DNA of 64,000 nt from Ophiobolus disseminans (GCA_010093685.1 MU006219.1:763531-827530); one strand, 5' to 3'; numbered from the stretch's first letter, positions 33,810 through 46,569 are shown. A program made the numbers and translations. Notes: generated by a model from the letters alone, not told the origin.

Positions 33810-36534
33810 ATGGCAGGCCCACTCGGCAACCCTGCAGCCCAATTTTCGGGTCCACCGTACATGCACCCTTTCCGCCCCGCATCATCAATGAGTGCAAACA
33901 GATTCGACGAGGGGTATTCAGAAGACACTCGTAGCCAGAGTGGGAGCGACATGGTTATGCGAAGCGACTTTAGGCTGGCCGAGGACGGGCTGCAGCCTGA
34001 CTCCCAACTCACCCTCCCCGACTGGGTCGTGGCGTTGAGCGAAAGCGAGCGGAGTGGTAGGCGCACTGCTCGCATCGCACCGCATACATGCTAACGTCAC
34101 ACCAGAATTCGCATACGCCATATTACGCTCCCTGCGAACGTCGTCGATAGCAGGCATAGTCGAGAAGCTGAACCCGCTCTTACACCTCGATCCCGTTGTC
34201 TATCTCCCGCCCGAGATAACATTTCAAATACTGTCGTACCTCAACCCAGAGACACTACTGCGCTCGTCCACCCTGTCACGAGCATGGAGGAATCGCGTGC
34301 TTGACAGCCCGCTTTGGAAACTCTTGTTCCGCTTGGAGGGATGGAACAGCAACTTCCCGCAAGTGCGTGCCTTTGAGGAGGCGGAAACCCAGAAGCGTGT
34401 GGAGACCAAGGAAAAAGAGCGTAAGACGCGACCGCGGGCCGCCGAAGACACAGACTACGACAAGCCGTCGAGCAAGAAGCGCGCGCGAGAACGGGGCCTG
34501 TTCGGCGACGGCCCATCATCCGAACACAGCATACGCGATAAGCTGGAACCCCTCTCTATTGGTGGAACAGCGAGTGCAAGTCCGTCATGGGGCGAACAGC
34601 ATGGGCCTGTGGAAGCGGATGACAGCCCCTCGGTCAAAACGGAGGACAAGATGGAGGGCATCTCGTTTGAGAATGCATCGCCCACAGAAACACAGCTAGA
34701 GCGGAGAACAACAGCAACATCAGACGCGTCCGGATTTCCCGTACAGCCCTCATTACTGCTATCTGGTCCAGAAGCCAAGATCAACTGGCAGTATCTGTAC
34801 AAACAGAAACGTAGGCTCGAAGACAACTGGAATGCTGGGCGCTTCACAAACTTCCAGCTCCCCCATCCAAACCACCCAGAAGAGGCCCATACAGAATGCG
34901 TGTATACCATACAGTATTCTGGTAAGTATCTCGTCAGTGGGAGTAGAGACAAAACCATTCGGGCGTGGAACTTGGACACCCAGCGCTTGATCTATCAACC
35001 GCTTGTCGGCCATACGGCGTCCGTGCTATGCCTCCAATTTGACGAGCGACCCGAGCAGGACATTATCGTGTCCGGAGGCTCCGACTGCAGGATCATCCTT
35101 TGGCGCTTCTCTACCGGTCAGATCATGAAAGAAATTGAACAGGCACATTCTGAGTCAGTCTTGAACCTGCGGTTTGATGATCGTTATTTGGTTACATGTT
35201 CCAAAGACAAGACCATCAAAGTGTGGAATCGCAAGCAGATGTGGCCCACCGATGACACATACCCTTCGTCAACTCTAAAGTCAGCAGCCAAATTTCCCTC
35301 TTACATCATCAACATGCAAGATCAGGTCGAAACCCAACATCTATACTACAAGCCACTTGCTCCTTACAGCTTGATTATGACCTTGGAAGGCCATGGTGCC
35401 GCGGTCAACGCCATCCAGATATTAGAGGGCCAAATCGTGTCTGCGTCCGGAGACCGCAGCGTCAAAGTCTGGAACGTACGAACAGGCGCATGCGTGCGGA
35501 CCTTCTCGGGCCACAGTAAAGGCATCGCCTGTGTTCAGTTTGATGGACGCCGAATTGTGAGTGGGAGCAGCGATGAGACTGTGCGCATCTTTGATAGAGC
35601 CACTGGTGCTGAAGTGGCATGTTTGCAAGGACACACCAACCTTGTGCGCACTGTGCAAGCCCAGTTCGGTGACCTTCCTGGGAACGAGGAAGAGCTCGAA
35701 GCCGAGGCGCGTGCTATTGATCGGCATTTCTTTGAGGCGCAGCACAGGGGTCTTGTCTCGAAGGAACTCACCAGGAACCAACGCCGCGCCCGGAACGCTG
35801 GCTCCAGGGACCCGAAAGCAATATTTGCTTATGGCGCAAAGCTACCACCCGGGGGCGGAGGCAGCAAATGGGCCCGTATTGTGTCCGGATCCTATGACGA
35901 GACAGTTATAATTTGGAAGAGGGGACCTGACGGGGCGTGGGAGAAGTCGCAGACGCTGCTTCAGAACGACGCTGTTAGGAGCGCAGGTGGCCGACCCAGA
36001 AGGCCCGTCGTTACAGCTCAAATGGTTGCCAATCAGGCTCAACCTGCCACCAACCAGCAGCCAGCCCAGGCCGCACCGCAAAACAACTTTCAGGCGCTTG
36101 CTCAGCAAGCGCAGGCACAAGCTCAGGCGGCCCACAATCTTGCCCAACAGGCGCAAGCGTTACATGCAGCTTCGCAAGTAGCACAGGGAACTGCTGCTAA
36201 CACTACGACTACTACGGTCACGGCAAACATAGCCGGCGTAACTGCGACACAAACCAGTGCAAATGCCGGGCAGGCAGCGGGAACTGCCCAGCCAGCTGCT
36301 GCGCCAAATGCAGCACCTCACCACCATCACCATGGACACCATCACCACCACGCTCACCCTCTTGGAGGAGGCCCGATGGCCAATCAAGGCACCAACTCAC
36401 GTGTGTTCAAACTCCAGTTCGACGCACGAAGAATTATTTGTTGTAGCCAGGATCCAACAATAGTCGGCTGGGACTTTGCCCAGGGCGACAAGGACATCAT
36501 CCAGGCAAGCCAATTCTTCAGTGACTCCTTTTAG
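33810..36534 (+). CDS. F-box/WD40 protein, beta-TrCP/FWD-1 orthologue, 891 aa
   Basis: Substrate receptor of an SCF ubiquitin ligase recognising phosphorylated degrons; in Neurospora the family member FWD-1 targets the clock protein FRQ. Exons are 33810-34056 and 34106-36534. The F-box is at residues about 115-160 (LPPEITFQILSYLNPETLL). Seven WD40 blades follow closely the beta-TrCP pattern: CVYTIQYSGKYLVSGSRDKT, SVLCLQFDE, SVLNLRFDDRYLVTCSKDKT, AAVNAI...VSASGDRSVKVWN, GIACVQFDGRRIVSGSSDET, ARIVSGSYDETVIIW, and VFKLQFDARRIICCSQDPT. Unlike animal beta-TrCP, blades 5-6 are separated by an acidic/basic insert (about 605-670), and blades 6-7 by about 150 residues rich in Gln, Ala and Thr that end in two His runs. 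A basic patch (KKRARER) near residue 200 may be a nuclear signal. Confidence 0.88.
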
Positions 36535-38624
36535 GAGGTCGTCAGCACTATCGCGGCTGCCGTGCCAAGAGGATGCCGCTGAAAATTGTCCGAGATCTGA
36601 AAACACTTGCCTGGCAACGTGTTGACGGGTTGCCGGCTCCGGCTGGGTCCAATTGCACATTTTTCAACCGGAGCATCGCTATTATCATTGTCATGACTGG
36701 TGCTTGGGAGTACTTACTTTGTAGTCTAATGCATCGTTGGCTTGAGGTTTATCTTTCGTGTACTTTACATAGCTGGAAGCCGGCATGGATAGGGAATTAG
36801 TCGGCATAGGAACAGGCCAAGGAACATAGGGCATATCTTGAAGCGCATTCAATGGTGGCGCATCTGTTAATCACGAGTACTGTTACGACTTGGGGTAAAT
36901 CAAGTGTGCTCTTACTACATTATTATTTGATGAGAGGAAGCACTGTCGCGCGAGGATCTGCACTACCGTACTTCCTCCCGAGACCATCAGCAGGCCGTAC
37001 ATCTGTACCATCTGCATGTGTGCCTTTTAAGGAATGCGACATGCTGTCGTTGCAATAAGCTCACGTGTGCTGACCTTCGTGCGGCACGGTTGCGGCGCCG
37101 CGAGCGGGACACCGGTGCTCTTGACGACTACAAGTACAATGTATCATCGTGACTCGAAGAGTATCTCTTCGACTACACTTGTTACAGAGGTAAAGTGCGT
37201 CAATCGCTGCGGATCGTAACGTGTGCGTTGTGCGTGCTTACTTGCAGGACATGGCCCTGGAGCCTAGAGCGAGCTGAAGATTTGTCCGCGCTGAGCATCT
37301 CACACCCTCGTAGAACTTGAGCCTAACAGCCGATGTCAGCAGCCAAGACATACCTACCTAGTCGAAAGAATGCGAGCTCGTAGGAATATAGTCGATGTGG
37401 TATACAAGCCAAGGTCGGTCAACGGCTGCCTCGCTCCGCATGCGAGACACCGACTCGCCGTCCCAGCCCGCCCGTAAGCACCCGAGGCAGAAACGGCTCA
37501 CCTGCGCTCGTTATGAGTCGAGGGGAACCGGAAGCCTTTGAATGGCAGCGCCGAGACAATGATAAGGCTGAACCCTTGTTTTGCTCGTGACCGGGAGCCG
37601 GAAACTGCGTGCATCCGTCACGCGCGCCCCCTGTTGGGGGAGGGCAAGAAGAGCCGGAAGCGGGAACACGCACCGACGTTGCTGGGGGATCCACTTTGAT
37701 TTTGTTGTAGATTGGCATGAGCCCCTGGATGGGAAGATGCGAATTTCGTCCGCTCCTCGCGTGTTCTAGACGAGTCGGGTTGGTTGGGAGCAGTCATTGG
37801 TGCGGCAAAGTGCGAGTGCGACTACGCGGGGTATGCAATGTGTCGACGTCAACACTACAATGTCCAACGGCTTGAATGGCAGAACAGTCAGCGGCGCAAC
37901 ATTAATGGATTGCTGACTGACATGAGGCGCGCCGTTGCATGTCCAGTCCTGCAGTTGTTGTGCCGAGGAACATCTGCTGGGTATGGGACAAATGAGGGCC
38001 AAGGCTGACGTCGCGAAGTACTCGGACGAAACATGTGCGCATGGGAGAGGCGCACAAACAACACGGTACCAGAGCCGTGGTTGCTAGAGGCATTCCGAAG
38101 TGTACGATTGCATCACCCCACCAGAGCCGCAGCACACACATGTCGCCGCGCCGACATCTTCCACACGATGCAAGATGAGTCTTTGGACGCTTGGGCGTGA
38201 GATCGCACTCGGCGGCCTCTGATTCGCCGCCAGTCGCTCTCGGCAGCGTATAAACCGTACCCGACCAAATCCTCCTTGCCGGTTCGAGGCACACCATCGT
38301 GCGCAAGCGAGCATCCACCCGGACAGCAGCCCATCCGCCTCCGTTGCAACGCAGGCCAAGCCGCCTGTCCGCCGCCCGCTGGACCAAATTCCTTTCCCGG
38401 GGCCTCACTAGTGCTCATGCTCCTACCTTTTATCGGGCCCGCCTTTTCTCCTGTTGTTTATAACTGTTTTGTCTGCCTTTGCAGTCGAGTTGGCTTGTTA
38501 TCCTACCGCTTTTAATAACTCCGCACTCTTTTCTTTAATCCCGCCTATCTTTAATACACAAGCCACTAGGGTAGTCGACGCCATCCCTTTGATAAACAGT
38601 GGCGACCGCCACAACTCGCCCAGC
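36535..38624. promoter_or_regulatory. 2.1-kb upstream region of the ABC transporter
   Basis: No supported gene. It contains an imperfect set of short frames, a 19-bp inverted repeat (37154-37172) and a TATAAA hexamer at 38249-38254, about 370 bp upstream of the start codon. The last 200 bp before the ATG are pyrimidine-rich with TTTGCAG-like sequence, so a 5' UTR intron is possible. Confidence 0.4.
37154..37172. repeat. 19-bp inverted repeat (8-bp arms, 3-bp loop)
   Basis: TCGAAGAG, TAT, CTCTTCGA: perfect arms. Located 1.45 kb upstream of the PDR transporter start. Could be a dimeric regulator site or a short hairpin; function unknown. Confidence 0.8.
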
Positions 38625-41600
38625 ATGAGCTTCGCCAACTTCAACAACGACCGGGAGGTTGTTTCTGGCGGCGTTCCCACTTCCGAGCAACCAGCCCGCA
38701 TTAGCGACCATGATCGTGCGGCCTCAGATTCCGACGCGTCGACCATTGCAGCACAGGCCGAGGGTTCTCCACAAAGCCGTCGCCACCAACACCCCGATCA
38801 CAAGGACTCCTACCATACAACACAACAAAATCTCGACGAGGAAGAAGCCGTAGAAACAGCCCGAAGAGAAGAACAAGTGCACCAACTCGCCCGACGCCTG
38901 ACTTCCCAATCCACGCACTCGACAGCACACCAGAATCCATTCAACGCAGCTCCCAATTCAGCCCTGGATCCTAATGGCGAGCACTTTAATGCACGTGCCT
39001 GGACCAAGGCGATGCGCAATCTACAGCTTCAGGATGAGAACGCTGGACCCACCAGGACGGCTGGTGTTTCTTTCCGCGGCCTGAATGTCCACGGCTTTGG
39101 TGCCGATACGGATTACCAGAAGAGCGTGGGCAACGTGTGGTTGGAGGGACCAGGACTGATCAAGAGGTTGAGGGGCGACAAGGGACGCAAGATTGACATT
39201 CTTCAAAATCTCGACGGTCTTGTCGAGGCTGGTGAGATGTTGGTCGTGCTCGGTCCTCCAGGTTCCGGATGCTCGACTTTCTTAAAGACGATTACTGGAG
39301 AAACCCACGGTTTTTTCGTCGATGACAAGTCCCACATCAACTACCAGGGTGTCAGCCCTGAGCTGATGCACAAGAACTACCGCGGTGAAGCCATCTACAC
39401 TGCGGAAGTTGACGTTCATTTCCCGGCTATGACTGTTGGCGAAACGCTGTACTTTGCCGCCCAGGCTCGTCGACCGCGTAACATCCCCGGTGGTGTGAGC
39501 GTGAAGCAGTACGCCGAGCATCAACGCGATGTCATCATGGCTTTGTAAGTGTTTCAGCTCAATACCTTCGTTACAATGCTGATACCCATTTCTAGATACG
39601 GTATCTCGCACACGATCAACACTCGTGTTGGTAACGACTTTCTCCGTGGTGTCTCAGGTGGTGAGCGTAAGCGTGTTACTATCGCCGAAGCTTCGCTCAG
39701 CAGAGCGCCACTCCAATGTTGGGATAACTCCACCAGAGGTCTCGACTCTGCCAACGCCATCGAGTTCTGCAAAACTCTCCGTATGGAGACTGAGATCAGC
39801 GGTACCACTGCTTGCGTTGCCATCTACCAGGCACCCCAGGCCGCCTACGACCTATTCGACAAGGCGCTTGTTCTTTACGAGGGTCGCCAGATCTACTTTG
39901 GTAGGACCACCGACGCAAAGCAGTACTTTGTCAACATGGGTTTCGAGTGCCCTGCGCGACAGACCGACGCCGATTTCCTCACATCCATGACTAGCGCTCT
40001 TGAGCGTGTTGTTCGTCCTGGCTTTGAAGACCGTGTGCCCCGCACACCCGATGAGTTCGCTACGGTATGGAAGAACTCCGCAGAGCATTTGGCTCTGTTG
40101 GCTCAAATCAAAGCCTACGAGCAGAAGTACCCTCTTGGTGGCGAAACTGCACAGAGTTTCGCTGCTTCTCGCAAAGAGCAAAAGGCGCGAGGCCAGCGCG
40201 AGAAGTCGCCATACACTCTATCCTACGTCCAGCAGATCAAGCTCTGCCTGTGGAGAGGATTCGTGCGATTGAAGGCCGACCCCACCATCACCCTGACTCA
40301 ACTCATCGCCAACTCCATCATGGCTCTCATCATTTCATCTGTGTTCTACAACCTCCCGTCGAACACTCAGAGTTTTTATCTCCGATCGGCTCTGCTCTTC
40401 TTCGCCATTCTCATGAATGCCTTTGGTTCCGCTCTCGAAATCTTGACGCTTTACGCGCAACGCCCTATTGTCGAAAAGCACTCCCGTTACGCTCTATACC
40501 ACCCCTCCGCTGAGGCCGTTGCCAGTATGTTGACGGATATGCCGTACAAGATTGTCAACGCCATTACGTTCAATCTCGTTCTGTACTTTATGACCAACCT
40601 TCGCCGCGAGCCAGGACCATTCTTCTTCTTCGTGCTCATCTCCTTCACCCTCACACTGGTCATGTCGATGTTCTTCCGTTCCATCGCCGCTCTGTCCCGC
40701 TCTCTTGTCCAGGCTCTGGCGCCCGCTGCTATCCTCATCTTGGGTCTCATCATGTACACTGGTTTCACTATCCCACCCAACTACATGTTGGGCTGGTCCA
40801 CATGGATCCGCTACATCAACCCGGTCAGCTACGGTTTCGAGTCGCTCATGATCAACGAATTCAATGGCAGGGACTTTACTTGCAACCAGTTCATTCCTTC
40901 CGGCCCTGGTTACGAGGGCGTCGGCGGCTTGAACCAAGCCTGCATGAGTGTCGGAGGTGTCCCCGGCCAAACATTCGTTACCGGCCAGGCGTACATCGGA
41001 ACCGCATTTGAGTACAATGTCTCGCACAAATGGCGCAACTTTGGAGTCATGTGGGTTTTCTGCTTTGGTCTGATGATGGTCTACCTCGTCGCTACCGAAT
41101 ACATTACCGCTGCTAAGTCCAAGGGTGAAGTCCTGGTTTTCCGCCGTGGCCACAAGATCCCCAAGAGCAAATCCACCGACGACCTTGAGGGCGCTCCAGC
41201 CGGCCGCACCGTCTCTACCCAGTACGACAACTCCGACGACAACATCGCCATCATCGAGCGCCAGACTGCCATCTTCCAATGGCAGGACGTTTGCTACGAC
41301 ATCAAGATCAAGAAAGAAGAGCGTCGCATTCTCGACCACGTCGACGGTTGGGTCAAGCCCGGTACCCTCACCGCACTCATGGGTGTCTCTGGTGCCGGTA
41401 AGACGACTCTCTTGGATTGCTTGGCCACCCGTACCACCATGGGTGTCATTACTGGTGAGATGTTGGTTGACGGCAAGCCTCGCGACGACTCTTTCCAACG
41501 CAAGACTGGTTATGCTCAGCAACAGGATCTCCATTTGTCTACGTCCACCGTCCGCGAGGCCTTGGTTTTCTCCGCTCTGCTCCGCCAACCTGCACACACC

Positions 41601-43397
41601 CCTCGCGCCGAGAAGATTGAATATGTTGAGGAGGTCATTAAGCTTCTAGACATGACCGAATACGCTGATGCGATCGTTGGTGTTCCCGGCGAAGGACTCA
41701 ACGTTGAACAACGCAAGCGTCTTACTATTGGTGTTGAACTCGCAGCTAAGCCAGCTCTGCTCCTCTTCTTGGATGAACCTACCTCTGGTCTTGACTCGCA
41801 GACTTCCTGGGCTATTCTCGATCTCCTGGACAAGCTAAAGAAGAACGGCCAAGCCATTCTCTGCACCATTCACCAGCCGTCCGCCATGCTGTTTCAGCGT
41901 TTCGACCGTCTTCTCTTCCTTGCCAAGGGTGGCAGGACTGTTTACTATGGCGACGTTGGTGACAACTCGAAGATTCTCGTCGACTACTTTGTTCGCAATG
42001 GAGGACCTCCCTGCCCGCCTTCTGCCAACCCGGCTGAGTGGATGTTGGAAGTGATTGGCGCTGCCCCTGGATCGCACACCGACATCGACTGGCACCAGAC
42101 TTGGCGCGACTCTGTCGAATACGCTGAAGTGCAACGCCACCTTGCCGAGCTCAAGTCTGAGCGCGGTCAGGCCGAAGCACTCCAACGCACTCAATCCGCA
42201 CAGAAGCGCGAGGACAAGGCCGCCTACCGCGAGTTTGCCGCGCCCTTTGGCGAGCAGCTCTATGCAACTACCGCGCGTGTCTTTCAACAATACTGGCGCA
42301 CACCTGCGTACATTTACTCCAAGACTCTGCTCTGCGTTTCTTCTGGCCTCTTTATCGGTTTCTCCCTCTACCAGATGCCCAACACGCAGCAAGGTCTTCA
42401 GAACCAAATGTTTTCCATCTTCATGTTGCTCACCATCTTCGGCCAGCTCGTCCAGCAAATCATGCCCCACTTTGTCACCCAGCGCTCGCTGTACGAGGTT
42501 CGCGAACGGCCTAGTAAGACATACTCCTGGAAGGCTTTTATGATATCCAACATTGTCGTCGAGCTACCGTGGAACTCCCTCATGGCCGTCCTCATCTTCT
42601 TCTGTTGGTATTATCCCATTGGCCTCTACCGCAACGCGGAGCCTACCGACTCCGTCGCCCTCCGCGGGTTCCAGCTCTTCCTCTTCGTATGGATGTTCCT
42701 CATCTTCACCTCGACATTCACGCACATGGTCATTGCAGGCGTCGACTCTGCCGAAACGGGCGGCAACATTGCCAACCTCATGTTCTCGCTCTGCCTCATC
42801 TTCTGCGGTGTCCTCGCACAGCCTTCCGACTTCCCCCGTTTCTGGATCTTCATGTACCGCCTCTCGCCCTTTACGTACCTCGTATCCGGCATGTTGAGCG
42901 TCGGCCTAGCCAATAGCGAAGTGCAATGCGCAGAGCGCGAGTTCACCATCTTCAACCCGACCGGCTCGCAGACATGCGAACAGTACATGACGCCCTGGAT
43001 GGAGCAGCTCGGTGGCTACGTCGACAACCCCAACGCCACGCAAGACTGCCGCTTCTGCTCCATCCGCGACACAAACGTCTTTCTCAGCTCCATCTCCTCC
43101 AAGTACAGCGAGGCCTGGCGCAACTTTGGCATCCTGTGGGCGTACTGCATCTTCAACATCGCCATGGCCCTCCTCCTGTACTGGCTCATCCGCATGCCCA
43201 AGCCAAAGAAGGAAAAGGACGACAAGAAGGCTATCGGCGCACACAAGGGCGCCGTCGAGGAAAAGGTCCTCGCTGAGCCTAGCCATGTCGGCGCGCACAA
43301 GGACGAGCAGGACCGTCCTGAGGAGACGAGGCGGTATGCAAGCATCACAGGCAACGTGACGCCGCCGCGCCAGGACCATATTTCCGAGAAGGTGTAA
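38625..43397 (+). CDS. PDR-type (ABCG) full-size ABC transporter, 1573 aa
   Basis: Plasma-membrane ATP-driven drug/lipid exporter of the Cdr1/Pdr5 class, layout (NBD-TMD)x2. Exons are 38625-39544 and 39596-43397; intron 39545-39595 joins IMAL to YGISHT in frame. The N-terminus is polar and charged (about 140 residues). NBD1: degenerate Walker A GPPGSGCST (about residue 210), VSGGERKRVTIAE signature, Walker B-like WDNSTRGLDSA, the usual asymmetry of fungal PDR pumps. NBD2: canonical Walker A GVSGAGKTT (about residue 902), LNVEQRKRLTIG signature, LLLFLDEPTSGLDSQT Walker B. Each TMD has about six hydrophobic segments. The C-terminal tail is Lys/Glu rich. I chose the ATG at 38625 (MSFANFNND) because the upstream in-frame segment is a pyrimidine-rich leader. 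No break. It is the largest gene here and carries a long upstream region, consistent with inducible control (inference). Confidence 0.95.
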
Positions 43398-43752
43398 ATC
43401 TTTTCTTTGTTTTTCCTTTTGCGAGACTACACAGCGTTGCATCGCTTCAATCTTTTTCCCTTGTTCGTCACGTCTAGATGGGGATAGATTGTTATCCACC
43501 GGGGCTCAAGTGCTGAGTTATCATCATGCATGCATGCACGCCCTCGATAGGGGAGGGGCGGCTTTTCTTCTCCTTTTGTAAAAATAATACAAACTACTTT
43601 ACGTCTTATTTATATTTAATTCAGTGGCATGATGCTTGACTTTCTTCTTGAGTTGTGATATGAGGATTTTGAATAAGTTGAATCCAAAGACAGACAAAAG
43701 TTCCGATTGGTCCAAACATACGCACTGCAAAATATCTTGCCAAAGCGCCAGA
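43398..43752. other. convergent intergenic region
   Basis: 355 bp between the ABC transporter and the small stefin-like gene. AT-rich around 43575-43625, as expected near polyadenylation. A short CATG run (ATGCATGCATGC, about 43527-43539) is present. Confidence 0.5.
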
Positions 43753-44257
43753 TCAGGTATCAAACCACTCGAGGGCATCGTCCTTCTTGAAGATGGCTCG
43801 GTACACCCTGTCTCCGTCCTCCTTCACCACCTCCTCGGTATGAATGCTATGCAGCTTGTACTCTCTCTCGTCCAGGCTGCTGCCATCCGTTCCTTCCTTC
43901 GCCTTGCCAAATATGCGGACATGGATGTATGCGTCGCTCACAGCTGGAATCTTGACCTTGGCGAACAGATGCAGTCCATAGGCAGTGGAGGCCACGCGAA
44001 CAGACTCGAGGTCGTCGGCTGAGAAAGAGGCCAGATCGGAATCGGGAACATCCTTGACTGCGCGGAAGTACTCGACCTCGTGTTCTATTCATGTTAAGCA
44101 CTGCTCGGGCAAAGACCATGCGAATCTTACTATCATGATCGCGACGAAGCTTGAGGAGCTCGGACTTTACGGAGTGAAGGATCGAGTTGAAGGCGTCGAT
44201 GGACGCTTGCTGCGGGGCATGCGCCTCGTTGAGTTGGACGGTTTCTTCGGTAGCCAT
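43753..44257 (-). CDS. small stefin/cystatin-like protein, 152 aa
   Basis: Two exons, 44131-44257 and 43753-44084, with intron 44085-44130 (GTAAGA...CTTAAC...AATAG). The first 50 residues are helical (residues around APQQASIDAFNSILHSVKSEL). The C-terminal 80 residues follow the stefin pattern: an entry segment VRVASTAYG aligned to the QVVAGTNY region of stefins, then LFAKVKI, a sheet segment AYIHVRIFGK like YMHLKVF, YKLHSIHTEE, and the ending DDALEWF like the DELTYF end of human stefins. The inhibitory QxVxG residues Q and G are not conserved (V and S instead). No signal peptide, so presumably cytosolic. If the match is right, it may not inhibit papain-like proteases in the standard way. The resemblance is by eye only. 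It is divergent from the MFS gene. Confidence 0.55.
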
Positions 44258-44982
44258 GGTGATACTGCTGTTGATAACGATGATTGGAAGTTGTTAGTAG
44301 CTACAGTTTAAGCCCTGACAGTTGTTATATAAATGGCTCTCACGACAAGTGCAATGACGTGCGGCGTCCTGAATTGAATTGTGACACGAGGCGCTGCCAA
44401 AGATCAGCCGACAAAACTTGGAAGTCAGCTGTGCAAACCGGAAAACCAACGACAAATTTGAGATTGGATGTCGCATGCTCTGTCGCAAACGGTCGGCAGT
44501 ATCTCGTTGGACAAATTATAATAATAGTCAAGAAGACGATGCACTGCTAGGGTATATAAGGGTCCACACTAGAAACGCCACGTGGCTGGAAGCTCCTGAC
44601 GCTGTAACTGGTCAATCCATGCTTCATCTTCTGCTCTACACGACTCGTGCATGATTGATGTATTCACGTTCTACAATGCAAAGATAACATAGATACTGCT
44701 AGCGATGCGCCCTTTTCCTGAAGTCCTTCGGGATAGCGACATGTAGGGCGCGTGCAGCTCCTTCGGGTACCGTAGACAAGCAACAAAGAGATAGTCTAAA
44801 TTAGCGCCTTGACTAACAAGTTCACGCCTACAAAATGCGGCTCTGCGATTGGCCCTAGTGCGTCAATTAGCCTCCTTCGTCGGTGTAACAGTGAGCCCAA
44901 ATGACGTACAACGTATAAAGACTTGTTCAGGCCCCTCACAATTGATCGCTGCATCTGCCTCGCGAAACAACAATCTTCCGCC
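44258..44982. promoter_or_regulatory. divergent region, stefin-like gene / MCT-type transporter
   Basis: 725 bp. Contains a TATATAA-like stretch (about 44552-44558, GTATATAAG) 430 bp upstream of the transporter start. No other element named. Confidence 0.35.
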
Positions 44983-46432
44983 ATGTCGACAATGACAACG
45001 ACCACAACCAGGGAAGATCAGATCGAGCTCTCCACCTTTGATCCAGCGTTCCCGGCGACCGATTCCTTGTCGCGTTCTCCGTCAGCGACAGCGAAAACCG
45101 CAGCCGACGAAGTCCCAGAAGATGCAGCCTACTCGGTAACCGCGATTCCAGACGGAGGCTACGGTTGGGTCATTGTAGCTTCCGCTTTCATCGCTGCGTT
45201 CTGCTGCAATGGCATCATCAACTGCTGGGGTGTATTGCAGGCCGCGCTCCTGGGTTCATCGCTGAGCTATGTGCCGCCATCCACGCTCGCGTACGTCGGC
45301 AGTCTGACGCTGGGCTTGATTCCGCTCGGCGGCCTCGTCTCGGTTCGAATGATGCGCATGATAGGAACACAGGCATCTGCCTTAATCGGCATGTTTCTCA
45401 TGGGCATGAGCTTGATTGGAGCTAGCTTCTGCACATCGAACCTCGCTGGTCTTTTTGGCACCGCTGGCCTAATCGGCGGTATCGGTAACTCGATAGTTTA
45501 TACCATCACCAATACGATTCCTGTGCAGTACTTCAGCGCTCGCCTGGGATTGGCAAACGGCCTCGTCAAGCTCGGTGGTGGTGTGGGTGGATGTGTGATG
45601 GCTATCGCGCTGGAAGCGATGTATCAAAGAGTCGGTATTGCGTGGACATTCCGGATTCAGGGTTTAATCACATTGGCGCTTGGTATGCCCGCTGCGTGGA
45701 TGCTTAAAGATCGAGTCCCACTACGGAACGTACCCTTCGTGGACTGGACCATGTTCCGCGACGCTACATTTATCGCCACTTTCATCGCAAGTGCTATCGG
45801 AGTGTTTGCTCTTTGGGTTCCGCCATATTATCTGCCGCTGTTTGCTAAGTCAATCGGCCTAAGCTCAGGTACTGGCGCTGGACTGGTTGCTGCTTTCAAT
45901 GCGTGTAAGTTCTGTTTTACCGACGGATGACTCAACCAAACTCACTAAAGATGAAATGACAGGTAACGCAATAGGACGTTTCGCGGGCGGTCCTTTATGC
46001 GACAAATTCGGCCCTTTGAATACGTTTGTCTTGACCATGGTCCTCAACGCTGTAAGCATGCTGGCCATTTGGCCCGCTTCCAGCACGCTCGGACCGCTCC
46101 TCGTGTTTGCTATGATCAACGGTGTCGCGAACGGCTCGTACTTCACCACACAGCCGATGGTAGTTGCTGGCATCTTTGGCCCTGGACGAGCTGCTGTAGC
46201 GATGGGCATGTCTATAACTGGCTGGTCTGCTGGGTACCTGATGGGTGCTCCTATCGCCGGCTATCTGTTGCAAGCAGCAGGAGGTAGTCGCGAGTCCGGT
46301 GCCGCTAGAACGCAGAATGTCGACGTGTACCGACCCGCCATCTTCTATGCTGGCGGCACAGCTACTTTGTCTGCACTATTCGTGCTAGCTGCGAGGTTTA
46401 CAGTTGCAAAGAAACTCAGAAAACGGGTGTGA
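44983..46432 (+). CDS. monocarboxylate-transporter-like MFS protein, 463 aa
   Basis: Membrane transporter of the fungal MCT (SLC16-like) group. Exons are 44983-45904 and 45963-46432; intron 45905-45962 joins AAFNAC to NAIGRFAGG. The start at 44983 (MSTMTTTTT) is preferred over an in-frame ATG 60 nt upstream. After a Thr/Ser-rich N-terminus comes the family signature PDGGYGWVIV (residues about 56-66) at the entrance of helix 1, then about 12 hydrophobic segments with Gly-rich helices (LIGGIGNSIVYTITNTIPVQYFSARLGLANG). The second half begins with GRFAGGPLCDKFG, the MFS loop motif. The substrate is unknown; fungal members are reported for monocarboxylates, riboflavin and others. It ends 137 bp before the convergent RING gene. 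Confidence 0.85.
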
Positions 46433-46569
46433 ATATATTGACGTCTCGATTAGATTGGGCAAAAGAGATCCTTACTCAACTACGGGTCTTCGCAGAGCGC
46501 AGTAGATGCACTGAAAAAGCATACTCTTTCTCTTCTAGTAAAACATCTTAACGCCAAACGCATACATCT

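Noticed and set aside
38270..38292. GCCGGTTCGAGGCAC, tRNA-arm-like
   Set aside because: The upstream bases do not fold into D and anticodon arms; it is promoter sequence of the ABC transporter.
40494..41597. A 367-codon frame on the minus strand inside the ABC transporter
   Set aside because: Antisense shadow of a long GC3-rich coding region; no motifs.
43524..43540. CATGCATGCATGCA run
   Set aside because: A short simple repeat in a 3' region; no function suggested.
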